A DNA stretch of 11,335 nt from Planctomycetaceae bacterium (lineage in GTDB: Bacteria > Planctomycetota > Planctomycetia > Pirellulales > Pirellulaceae): NCBI GenBank assembly GCA_002708345.1, contig PANG01000056.1:3498-14832 (forward strand), in the 5' to 3' direction. Below, piece by piece: positions 1-6,281 of this stretch. The stretch's first letter is position 1. Each line of letters opens with the position of its first letter. The notes beneath the pieces are model-generated. The model saw nothing but the letters and a program-made list of their open reading frames with translations. It ran no database searches and had not been told where the DNA came from. The position numbers and the translations under genes were made by a program.

Positions 1-974
1 GAAAAGGCAATCGAGAGAATCTCACCACGAGCCCCCGGTTCCATCATGTAAACAGCCGGGTACTTCATCGTCAGCTGGCTTCCCAGGTTTCCGTCGATCC
101 ACTCCATCGTGGCATCCCGGTAGGCCATCGCACGCTTGGTCACGAGGTTGTAGATGTTGTTTGCCCAGTTCTGGATGGTGGTGTATCGACAGCGAGACCC
201 TTTCTTACAGACGATCTCAACCACCGCCGAGTGCAGGCTTTCACTACTGTACATCGGTGCGGTGCAACCCTCGACGTAGTGAACCTCCGCCCCCTCATCG
301 ACGATAATCAGTGTCCGCTCAAACTGCCCCATGTTCTCCGCGTTAATACGGAAATATGCCTGCAGCGGAAACTCGATCTTGACCCCTGGTGGAACATAGA
401 TGAACGAGCCTCCCGACCAGACAGCGGAATTAAGAGCGGCGAACTTGTTGTCATCCGGTGGAATAATGGTTGCAAAGTATTCCTCCACCAGTTCAGGGTG
501 TTCCTTGATCGCTGTATCCGTATCGGTAAAGAGGACACCCTGCTTGGCAAGGTCTTCCTTGAGCGACCCGTAAATCACCTCGCTCTCGAACTGTGCTTTG
601 ACTCCTGACAGGTATTCCCGCTCCGCCTGGGGAATCCCCAGCTTCTCGAATGTCTCCTTGATCTCCTCGGGAACATCATCCCAACTCCGCCCCTGTTCAT
701 TGGTCGGCTTGAGATAGTAGTAGATGTCCTGGAAATCGATCCCGATATCTCCTCCCCAGCTTGGCATCGGCTTGGATTCGAAGATCTCCAGGGATTTAAG
801 TCGGAAGTCCCGCATCCACTGCGGTTCTTCTTTCATCGATGAAATCTGGTTAACGATATCCCTGGAAAGACCCTTCTCCGCCTTGAAAACGGCATCGGTC
901 TTTGTCTGGAAATCGTACTTGTTGATCTCTCCAAGCGTTTCTTCCGGCCGGGGAGTATTGGTATCAGTCGCCAT
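1..974 (-). CDS. sufB: SufB, Fe-S cluster assembly scaffold subunit (3' end beyond left edge)
   Basis: SufB is the scaffold subunit of the cytoplasmic SufBCD complex, on which new iron-sulfur clusters are built before transfer to apoproteins. The minus strand reads open from the ATG at 974 to the left edge, about 324 codons, so roughly the last third is missing (family length about 470-495). Recognisable family stretches are the N-terminal [18 protein letters not shown], then PSWGGDIG, the beta-helix entry [27 protein letters not shown], and [15 protein letters not shown]. The cysteine and glutamate needed for cluster building in E. coli SufB lie in the missing part. The start is supported by GAGG six bases upstream of the ATG. 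It lies 42 bp after sufC, so the two are surely co-transcribed. The order sufC then sufB differs from the common sufBCD order. The remaining SUF genes (sufD, sufS, sufU) may lie beyond the edge. Confidence 0.97.
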   Translation of the reverse strand, partial: MATDTNTPRPEETLGEINKYDFQTKTDAVFKAEKGLSRDIVNQISSMKEEPQWMRDFRLKSLEIFESKPMPSWGGDIGIDFQDIYYYLKPTNEQGRSWDDVPEEIKETFEKLGIPQAEREYLSGVKAQFESEVIYGSLKEDLAKQGVLFTDTDTAIKEHPELVEEYFATIIPPDDNKFAALNSAVWSGGSFIYVPPGVKIEFPLQAYFRINAENMGQFERTLIIVDEGAEVHYVEGCTAPMYSSESLHSAVVEIVCKKGSRCRYTTIQNWANNIYNLVTKRAMAYRDATMEWIDGNLGSQLTMKYPAVYMMEPGARGEILSIAF

Positions 975-1016
975 TGAATTCCTCGTTTTTAAGCGTGGCA
1001 AAAAAGCCAAACGTTC

Positions 1017-1850
1017 CTAGTTTTCTGGTTTCGCAGCTACCAGCGTATCCGCTTCGACCATCGTCTGATTCTCAGCCTCGGCCTCGGGATAAGCATCTCG
1101 TATCCGCTGGTAACCCTCACTGTGAAGTTCACGGGCAAGTTCCGGGCCACCCGTTTCCACGATCCGGCCACCGAGCATCACGTGGGTGAAGTCCGGCGGG
1201 TTGTGCACCAGGAGCTTGTCGTGATGCGTGATGATCAAGAGCCCCATTGACTCTCCACCAATCGCAGCAATGCTCTCGCTGGCCAGTCGTACGGCGTCCG
1301 CATCCAGCCCGCTGTCGGTTTCATCCAGGACAGCAAATTTGGGCTGCAGCATCGCCAGCTGAAGAATCTCCGCCCGTTTCATCTCGCCACCCGAAAAACC
1401 GTCGTTCACGTAACGCCTGGCAAATTCCATTTCCATCTGGAGCTGTTCCATGCGGTCCTTCAATTCCCGTCGAAAGTCCGCCATCGGAATCAGTTCCTCA
1501 CCCTCCTTGCGTTCCGGATTACGGACGTTCGTCGTCGCATGGCGGAGGAAATCGGCCATCTTGACACCCGGAATGGCAACCGGCCTCTGGAAGGCCATGA
1601 AGACCCCCTGCCTGGCCCGCTCATCAGGCGCCATCGCCAGCAGATCCTGGTCATCCAGGAAAATACTTCCCTCGCTCACCTCGTAGATGGGGTGTCCCAT
1701 GATCGCCATTCCCAGCGTACTCTTGCCGGAACCATTTGGTCCCATCAGGGCATGGGTATCCCCCTGGTTCATGGAGAGGTTCACGCCTTGCAGAATGGGT
1801 TTCCCCGCGACCGCAACATGCAAATTTTCAATTCTCAGTTGATGTGTCAT
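1017..1850 (-). CDS. sufC: SufC, ABC-type ATPase of the Fe-S assembly complex
   Basis: SufC is the ATPase of the SufBCD complex. It binds SufB and SufD and drives the conformational change that allows cluster assembly. The 277-residue product shows the full ABC set: Walker A GPNGSGKST at 37-45, Q-loop glutamine in AFQRP near 88, signature FSGGE at 152-156, Walker B FAVLDE ending at E177, D-loop SGLD at 180-183, and H-loop histidine in IITHHD near 209. The long insertion between Q-loop and signature, and the FSGGEMKRAEILQLA stretch, are characteristic of SufC rather than of transporters. No membrane partner is nearby. The last 20 or so residues, after PEAEAE, are an acidic extension beyond the usual 250 residues. 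It starts with ATG and only a weak AAGAAG upstream. It sits 81 bp after nuoB, with a hairpin in that gap, and 42 bp before sufB. Confidence 0.97.
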   Translation of the reverse strand: MTHQLRIENLHVAVAGKPILQGVNLSMNQGDTHALMGPNGSGKSTLGMAIMGHPIYEVSEGSIFLDDQDLLAMAPDERARQGVFMAFQRPVAIPGVKMADFLRHATTNVRNPERKEGEELIPMADFRRELKDRMEQLQMEMEFARRYVNDGFSGGEMKRAEILQLAMLQPKFAVLDETDSGLDADAVRLASESIAAIGGESMGLLIITHHDKLLVHNPPDFTHVMLGGRIVETGGPELARELHSEGYQRIRDAYPEAEAENQTMVEADTLVAAKPEN

Positions 1851-1885
1851 CGATTTCGCTTCTTTCTCTACAACTCTTTTTCCGG

Positions 1886-1904
1886 CAGGACCCCCTTGGT
1901 CCTG
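1886..1904 (-). promoter_or_regulatory. Perfect 7-bp hairpin between nuoB and sufC
   Basis: CAGGACC at 1886-1892 and GGTCCTG at 1898-1904 form an exact 7-bp inverted repeat with a 5-base loop. It lies in the 81-bp gap between the nuoB stop and the sufC start, about 35 bases upstream of the sufC ATG. On the transcribed strand it is followed by CCGGAAAAAGAG, with no U run, so it does not look like a standard intrinsic terminator. It could be an mRNA processing or stability element that separates nuoB and suf expression, or a protein-binding palindrome. The hairpin is seen directly; its role is inferred. Confidence 0.4.
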
Positions 1905-1931
1905 GTTGTCGTAATTTCGACCTGGGAGGGG

Positions 1932-2555
1932 TTACCCGGTGATTTTCTGGTGATCAAACATCGGATCTGTGTCCTTGGTGCTATCGACATGCCCGCTATG
2001 GTGAGGGACAGGCAACTCGTCCTCGACCTTGGCACCTCGCGAGAACATTCCGCCCGGCTGATCCGACCGCTTGGCCAGCCGCTGTCCACGAATCTTGTCC
2101 TGGATCCGCATCAGGCCTTCCAGCAGTGCTTCCGGCCGTGGAGGACAGCCAGGAACATAAACATCCACCGGCACAACCAGGTCAACACCCTTGACCACGT
2201 GATAGCCCCACTTGAAGTAAGGTCCACCACCGATGGTACAGGCACCCATGGCAATCACGAACTTGGGATCCGGCATCTGGTTGTAGAGCCGCCGGACGCG
2301 GCTCCCCATCTTGTAGGTCACCGTTCCAGCAACAATCATCAGGTCCGCCTGGCGAGGAGTCGCCCGGAAGGCACCGGCACCGAAACGATCCATATCGTAT
2401 CGACTGGCCCCCGCTGCCATCATCTCAATGGCACAGCAGGCAAGTCCGAAAGTCATCGGCCAGATACTGGACTGGCGGGCCCAGTTAATCGCGTGCTCCA
2501 CCGTGGTGATGATGGAACCCTCTTCAAATCGACCTTCGATAAACGGCTGTGTCAT
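1932..2555 (-). CDS. nuoB: NuoB, NADH-quinone oxidoreductase (complex I) subunit B
   Basis: NuoB (PSST) is the complex I subunit that carries terminal cluster N2, a [4Fe-4S] centre that passes electrons to quinone at the junction of the peripheral and membrane arms. The 207-residue product has the four cluster ligands in order: the tandem Cys40-Cys41 in [11 protein letters not shown], Cys106 in [10 protein letters not shown], and Cys137 in [15 protein letters not shown]. The [18 protein letters not shown] stretch is also typical of NuoB. The first 155 residues match the family; the last 50 or so are a hydrophilic tail of low conservation. The ATG at 2555 has AGGA six bases upstream. It lies 111 bp downstream of the SufR-like gene and 81 bp upstream of sufC, with no nuoA or nuoC on either side. 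In most genomes nuoB sits in nuoABCD, so its position inside a SUF locus is odd. A hydrogenase small subunit is unlikely given the close NuoB motifs. Confidence 0.96.
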   Translation of the reverse strand: MTQPFIEGRFEEGSIITTVEHAINWARQSSIWPMTFGLACCAIEMMAAGASRYDMDRFGAGAFRATPRQADLMIVAGTVTYKMGSRVRRLYNQMPDPKFVIAMGACTIGGGPYFKWGYHVVKGVDLVVPVDVYVPGCPPRPEALLEGLMRIQDKIRGQRLAKRSDQPGGMFSRGAKVEDELPVPHHSGHVDSTKDTDPMFDHQKITG

Positions 2556-2666
2556 GGTTCTTCCTGATTTCTCGATTGTTGTGACTTACATGGGCAAGTC
2601 GCCAAGCATACCTTTTTCAGCTATTTCTGCCAGACCACGTTATCCATACTGGCCTTGAGTCTTCCC

Positions 2667-3287
2667 TTACGAGCTGGGCTGGAAAGTGCAGCTGCAATCG
2701 CCATCCAGCTGGCAGGAGGTGAGATTCATCTGGACTCCCAGTATCTCGGAAAAGAGCATTCCTTCCATGTTACAGATTTCACGATCATGTTCTGCCAGGT
2801 CCGGGTAAGGACATGTTTCCACCGAGATGACCGGTAGGCTGGCGCTGGTATCGACAGCGATAGGCAACTGGCGGTCTTCAAACAACGCCTTGACCGCGTG
2901 CATCCGTTGTTCAAGCGAATCCCCGGCAACCCTGTCGGCATACATGCTGGCAAGTCGACGGGAGATTCGTGTCGCCAGGCCACCACGGACCACCGGGTCA
3001 TCGATCTCCTGGATCTCGTGCCAAAGGGCAATTGCCAGGTCGGCAAAATTCTCTCCAGTGCGGCGGCGTCCCTTGGTGGTCAAGCGGTAAACATGTCGTG
3101 GTCGCCCTCGTACCGAAGGCACCGTGCTCCGCTCGATCAACTCCTGGTCCAGCAGACGGACCAGGCGCTGGCGAACCGCGGTCGCAGTCACCCCGATCGC
3201 ATCGGTGAGCTGGATAACTGTCATCTGGTCCTGCTGCCGAAGCAGGTCCAGGATGGCAACATCCGACGCCAGGATTGCCACTGCCAT
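2667..3287 (-). CDS. SufR-like HTH repressor with C-terminal Cys cluster (probable Fe-S sensor)
   Basis: The 206-residue protein has an N-terminal winged helix-turn-helix at about 9-75. The helix-turn-helix core is LTDAIGVTATAVRQRLVRL, and the wing contains VRGRPRHVYRLT, the arrangement of ArsR/DeoR-type SufR repressors. A helical middle (about 85-140) probably mediates dimerisation. The C-terminus carries Cys159, Cys172, Cys192, Cys198 and Cys200, with spacing C-x12-C-x19-C-x5-C-x-C. In known SufR proteins C-terminal cysteines bind a cluster that makes the protein a repressor of suf genes when Fe-S supply is adequate, with release when clusters are lost. The first spacing (x12) is the same as in SufR. 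Placement directly upstream of nuoB-sufC-sufB on the same strand supports autoregulation and suf control. The ATG at 3287 is preceded by AGGG nine bases away. I leave the symbol blank because close relatives regulate other targets; sufR is the best candidate. Confidence 0.85.
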   Translation of the reverse strand: MAVAILASDVAILDLLRQQDQMTVIQLTDAIGVTATAVRQRLVRLLDQELIERSTVPSVRGRPRHVYRLTTKGRRRTGENFADLAIALWHEIQEIDDPVVRGGLATRISRRLASMYADRVAGDSLEQRMHAVKALFEDRQLPIAVDTSASLPVISVETCPYPDLAEHDREICNMEGMLFSEILGVQMNLTSCQLDGDCSCTFQPSS

Positions 3288-3332
3288 GACCGTTTTCCCT
3301 GTATCTGTACGAAGAACACCCTTGCTCCATAG

Positions 3333-3361
3333 ATCTTAACGGCTCTCCTTCTTTTCGACAA
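3333..3361 (-). promoter_or_regulatory. Candidate sigma-70-type promoter for the SufR-like gene/suf operon
   Basis: Reading the minus strand, TTGTCG (3361-3356) is followed after 17 bases by TAAGAT (3338-3333). Each hexamer matches 4 of 6 consensus bases. Initiation would fall near 3326, giving a leader of about 40 bases before the ATG at 3287. Both elements are only moderate matches, and promoters of this organism are unknown to me. Confidence 0.3.
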
Positions 3362-3368
3362 CATCTTA
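3333..3368. repeat. ATCTTA direct repeat pair 30 bp apart (possible operator)
   Basis: ATCTTA occurs at 3333-3338 and again at 3363-3368, offset by exactly 30 bp, close to three helical turns. The first copy is the complement of the candidate -10 of the regulator promoter. The second lies just upstream of its -35 and is also the left arm of a small inverted repeat, ATCTT (3363-3367) with AAGAT (3376-3380). Such placement would suit a dimeric autorepressor. Six-base repeats can arise by chance, so the assignment is weak. Confidence 0.22.
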
Positions 3369-3408
3369 TGTGTAAAAGATTTGAGCCTTTACCTGGTTTT
3401 TGCGGACA

Positions 3409-3437
3409 TTGACACTCGCATGCCAATTCACTAGAAG
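3409..3437 (+). promoter_or_regulatory. Candidate sigma-70-type promoter for agcS
   Basis: A perfect TTGACA at 3409-3414 is followed after 17 bases by TAGAAG at 3432-3437 (4 of 6 consensus). Initiation near 3444 would leave a leader of about 60 bases before the chosen agcS start at 3507. It would exclude the in-frame ATG at 3438, which would precede the transcript. Position, spacing and the exact -35 make this the best promoter candidate in the window. Confidence 0.42.
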
Positions 3438-3442
3438 TTGGC
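3422..3442. promoter_or_regulatory. Interrupted palindrome over the agcS promoter (possible operator)
   Basis: GCCAA at 3422-3426 pairs with TTGGC at 3438-3442. Inside it TTC (3427-3429) pairs with GAA (3434-3436), with one unpaired base on the right arm. The palindrome covers the proposed -10 hexamer of agcS, a position where a bound repressor would block initiation. It could be an operator or chance; no regulator can be named. Confidence 0.25.
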
Positions 3443-3492
3443 CATATTCACGTCCTTGCTGACAATTTCTCGGATGCCTAATAATTTCGACC

Positions 3493-3497
3493 AAGGA
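3493..3497 (+). promoter_or_regulatory. Ribosome binding site of agcS
   Basis: AAGGA lies nine bases upstream of the ATG at 3507 and decides that start over the earlier in-frame ATGs at 3438 and 3474, which have no comparable site. Confidence 0.5.
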
Positions 3498-3506
3498 TCC
3501 TGTTTG

Positions 3507-5189
3507 ATGAGCACGATCGGTATGCACATTTTTCGTCCCATCCGCTGGATCCCGCTGGTCGTGCTGGGATTACTGTTTCTGGCTCCACTGAACTCCCAGC
3601 TCGCCGCCCAGGACACCGAGGGGGCACGTGCTGCGGTCGAGACGATCGGGCTGCTGGGCCAGGAAACGGCCCCTGGTGACTGGATGACGCAGGTCGACGA
3701 TTTCTTCGGCACGTACATTGTCACGCCACTGGAAACAGTCATCTTCTTTGACTTCTGGACCGAAAAATGGCTTGGGAGCAGCGTACCATTCATTGTCATC
3801 TGGCTCCTGGTGGGAGCGAGTTTCCTGACTATCCGCATGGGGTTTATCAACGTCCGTGCCTTCAAGCATGCCATCCATCTGACCCGGGGTGACTACGACG
3901 ACCCGACCGAGACAGGGGAGGTCACCCACTTCCAGGCACTCAGCTCTGCCCTCTCGGCCACGGTCGGACTGGGGAATATTGCCGGCGTGGCGATTGCCAT
4001 TGGCATGGGGGGGCCCGGGGCCTGTTTCTGGATGATCGTGATCGGCATCCTGGGGATGTCGAGCAAGTTCACCGAGTGCACGCTGGGCCAGATGTACCGC
4101 AAGGTCGACAAGAATGGTACGGTCTCCGGCGGCGCGATGCACTACCTGAAGGATGGCCTCTCAGAAATCGGCCGGCCCAGGCTGGGGAAATTCCTGGCGG
4201 TCCTCTTTGCCGTCATCTGCATTGCGGCGTCCCTGGGAGGAGGAAACACTTTTCAGGTCGTTCAATCTCTTGGTGCCATCCGTACCGAGGTCCCGCTTCT
4301 CGACGCCAAACCCTGGATTTATGGCCTGGTGATGGCAGGCCTGGTCGGTGTCGTGATCATCGGTGGCATCCGCTCGATTGGTGCGGTGGCCGGCCGCATC
4401 GTTCCCTTCATGTGTGGTGCCTACGTGCTTACCGCCCTCTACATTCTTGGAAATAACTTCTTCCAAATTGACGACGCCATCAAGAGCATCCTGAGCGGTG
4501 CTCTTTCCCCGGATGCCGTTTATGGTGGCTTTATTGGCGTGCTGGTGATAGGAATCCAGCGGGCCGTCTTCTCCAATGAAGCCGGCACGGGCTCGGCTGC
4601 GATTGCCCACTCTGCTGCCAAGACTGATGAACCGGTCAGCGAGGGAATCGTGGCCCTACTGGAACCCTTCATCGATACGGTGATTGTCTGCACCATGACC
4701 GCCCTGGTGATCATCATTACCGGTGCAGCGGTAGACAATCCCGACCTGATTGCCGGTGAGAACAAGTCAGGGGCAGCCCTGACCGCGATTGCCTTCCGGA
4801 CCGGCGGCTTCGAGTGGTTCCGCTGGATTCTCTACGCGGCGGTGATTCTCTTTTGTTATTCCACGCTGATTTCCTGGTCCTACTACGGGGAACGATGCTG
4901 GACCCATCTCTTCGGAAAAAAGTCGTCGATTTACTTCCAGTTCCTGTTCATCGGCTTTGTTTTCCTCGGCTCGATCGTGGGAGAAAACAAGATCCTCGTT
5001 TTCAGTGACCTGTTGATCCTTGGCATGGCACTGCCGAATATGCTCGGCCTGTTCCTGCTGAGCGGAAAGGTTCGACGCGAACTGGATACCTACTGGGACA
5101 AGTACAAGTCCGGAGAACTGGAACCGGCCGACCCGCTGGAAACACTTGTCAGCCGTGAACCGGCCGAAGGCAGCCCGGACGAACAGTAG
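3507..5189 (+). CDS. agcS: AgcS-family Na+:alanine/glycine symporter
   Basis: A Na+-coupled amino-acid carrier of the AGCS family in the inner membrane, whose members carry alanine, glycine and related small amino acids. From the ATG at 3507 the product is 560 residues. Family hallmarks are ALSATVGLGNIAGVAIAIGMGGPG at about 148-171, VSGGAMHYL, SLGGGNTFQ near 242-250, and FSNEAGTGSAAIAHSAAK at about 355-372. Around ten hydrophobic segments follow from residue 93 onward (about 93-110, 172-185, 228-242, 271-287, 299-316, 340-352, 390-408, 438-458, 477-492, 500-518). The N-terminus is longer than usual. A signal-like hydrophobic stretch at 14-33 ends LAAQ, followed by about 50 soluble residues before the first core segment. 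A candidate promoter (3409-3437) and AAGGA support this start. The gene is divergent from the SufR-like gene and converges on dus with only 2 bp between stop codons. Substrate is inferred from the family; next to phnW and phnZ, alanine or glycine movement is plausible. Confidence 0.93.
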   Translation: MSTIGMHIFRPIRWIPLVVLGLLFLAPLNSQLAAQDTEGARAAVETIGLLGQETAPGDWMTQVDDFFGTYIVTPLETVIFFDFWTEKWLGSSVPFIVIWLLVGASFLTIRMGFINVRAFKHAIHLTRGDYDDPTETGEVTHFQALSSALSATVGLGNIAGVAIAIGMGGPGACFWMIVIGILGMSSKFTECTLGQMYRKVDKNGTVSGGAMHYLKDGLSEIGRPRLGKFLAVLFAVICIAASLGGGNTFQVVQSLGAIRTEVPLLDAKPWIYGLVMAGLVGVVIIGGIRSIGAVAGRIVPFMCGAYVLTALYILGNNFFQIDDAIKSILSGALSPDAVYGGFIGVLVIGIQRAVFSNEAGTGSAAIAHSAAKTDEPVSEGIVALLEPFIDTVIVCTMTALVIIITGAAVDNPDLIAGENKSGAALTAIAFRTGGFEWFRWILYAAVILFCYSTLISWSYYGERCWTHLFGKKSSIYFQFLFIGFVFLGSIVGENKILVFSDLLILGMALPNMLGLFLLSGKVRRELDTYWDKYKSGELEPADPLETLVSREPAEGSPDEQ

Positions 5190-5191
5190 AG

Positions 5192-6277
5192 TTATTCTTC
5201 ACCCACTTCACGTGGAAAATACTCCTGGACCACCACCAGGAATTCCTTGCGGGTAGAGACCCGCGCCACGTGTGTACGGAAATGGCGTGCTCCATGTTTC
5301 CCCTGGGCATAGCAGCAGGCAAACTTACGCATTAACAGCGTCCCTTTCTGCTCGCCAAATCGCTCAACAACCCGCTCGTAATGCCGCAGCATGCACTGTT
5401 GCTGCTCGGCCAGCGTGGGGTCCGGCGGCACCGGCTCTCCCCGCAGCGCCGCCCGCACCTGGGAAAACAGCCAGGGTCGTCCCAGCGAGGCTCGAGCGAT
5501 CATCACTCCATCGACATCAAACCGCCGAAACACGTCACACACTTTTTCTGCCGAGTCGAGATCCCCGTTCCCAATCAGCGGGATCTTCTCCAGGTAGGGC
5601 TTGATCGCGGAGATCTGTTCCCAGTTGGCCTCGCCGCGGAAAAGGTCCTGTGCCGTACGACCATGCACCGTGAGTGCGGCCGCCCCGGCTCCCTCGACCA
5701 CCTGGGCGACATCAATCGCGTTCACCTGGTCGCGGGTACAACCCAGCCGGATCTTGGCCGTGACAGGCACCGGTCGACAGGCCTGCACCACGCTTTCGAC
5801 GATTCTCCCTACCTGGTCTGGCTGTCCCAGCAGGAAGGAACCACTCTTGGTTCGCTCGGTAATCCTCTTTACCGGGCAGCCAAAGTTAATATCGACGACA
5901 CTCACACCATAATCCGTCGCCAGCCGGCTCCCCACCTGGGCCAGCGCATCCGGATCGTTATCCCAGATCTGTACTGCCAGTGGCCCGGGTTCCTCCCTGA
6001 CCCCCCACAGCCGCTCAGGATGCTCAGCCTTGACCTGGTCCATCCAGACGAACCCGCGGGCATGCACCATCTCGGTGGCCAGCAGCCCCGCCCCACCGTA
6101 CTCGCGGACCATTTGCCGAAAGGCGTAATTGGTGAAACCTGCCATCGGGGCCTGCAGGACCGGCGGATCGACCACCAGCGGCCCAATGGAGAGTGGCGCC
6201 ACCTGAGGCGCTGCCAGTAACGTTGGAGAGGAATCTGCCATGACTCCATGATCTCGTAAAAAGGCTCGCTCCGACAC
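5192..6277 (-). CDS. dus: tRNA-dihydrouridine synthase (Dus family), end of the phosphonate cluster
   Basis: An FMN-dependent TIM-barrel enzyme that reduces uridine to dihydrouridine in tRNA using NADPH. Numbering from the internal ATG at 6241, the flavin-site strand LQAPMAGFTN is at 29-38. The active-site loop NFGCP carries catalytic Cys122 and is followed by KRITERTKSGSFLL. KIRLGCT, LTVHGRTAQDLFRGEANW, LIGNGDL and GVMIARASLGRPWLF are the usual later motifs. A short C-terminal helical domain ends the protein. The GTG at 6277 is chosen because GGAGGG lies eight bases upstream; it overlaps the adh stop region by a few bases, as expected for coupled translation. The ATG at 6241 gives 349 residues, has GGAG only two bases away, and is the main alternative. 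It is the last gene of the minus-strand run and appears unrelated to phosphonates. Which Dus subgroup (A, B or C) cannot be set by eye; the motifs look DusB-like. Confidence 0.93.
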   Translation of the reverse strand: MSERAFLRDHGVMADSSPTLLAAPQVAPLSIGPLVVDPPVLQAPMAGFTNYAFRQMVREYGGAGLLATEMVHARGFVWMDQVKAEHPERLWGVREEPGPLAVQIWDNDPDALAQVGSRLATDYGVSVVDINFGCPVKRITERTKSGSFLLGQPDQVGRIVESVVQACRPVPVTAKIRLGCTRDQVNAIDVAQVVEGAGAAALTVHGRTAQDLFRGEANWEQISAIKPYLEKIPLIGNGDLDSAEKVCDVFRRFDVDGVMIARASLGRPWLFSQVRAALRGEPVPPDPTLAEQQQCMLRHYERVVERFGEQKGTLLMRKFACCYAQGKHGARHFRTHVARVSTRKEFLVVVQEYFPREVGEE

Positions 6278-6281
6278 CCTC

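Noticed and set aside
985..1012. TGGC/GCCA stem around a run of six T in the sufC-sufB gap
   Set aside because: A four-base stem is too short, and the T run forms the loop rather than following the stem, so it is not a terminator.
1539..2567. Long open frame (342 codons) on the plus strand
   Set aside because: It lies opposite nuoB and sufC, both of which have complete family motifs. Its translation is rich in His, Arg and Pro with no recognisable domain, as expected for an antisense frame in GC-rich DNA.
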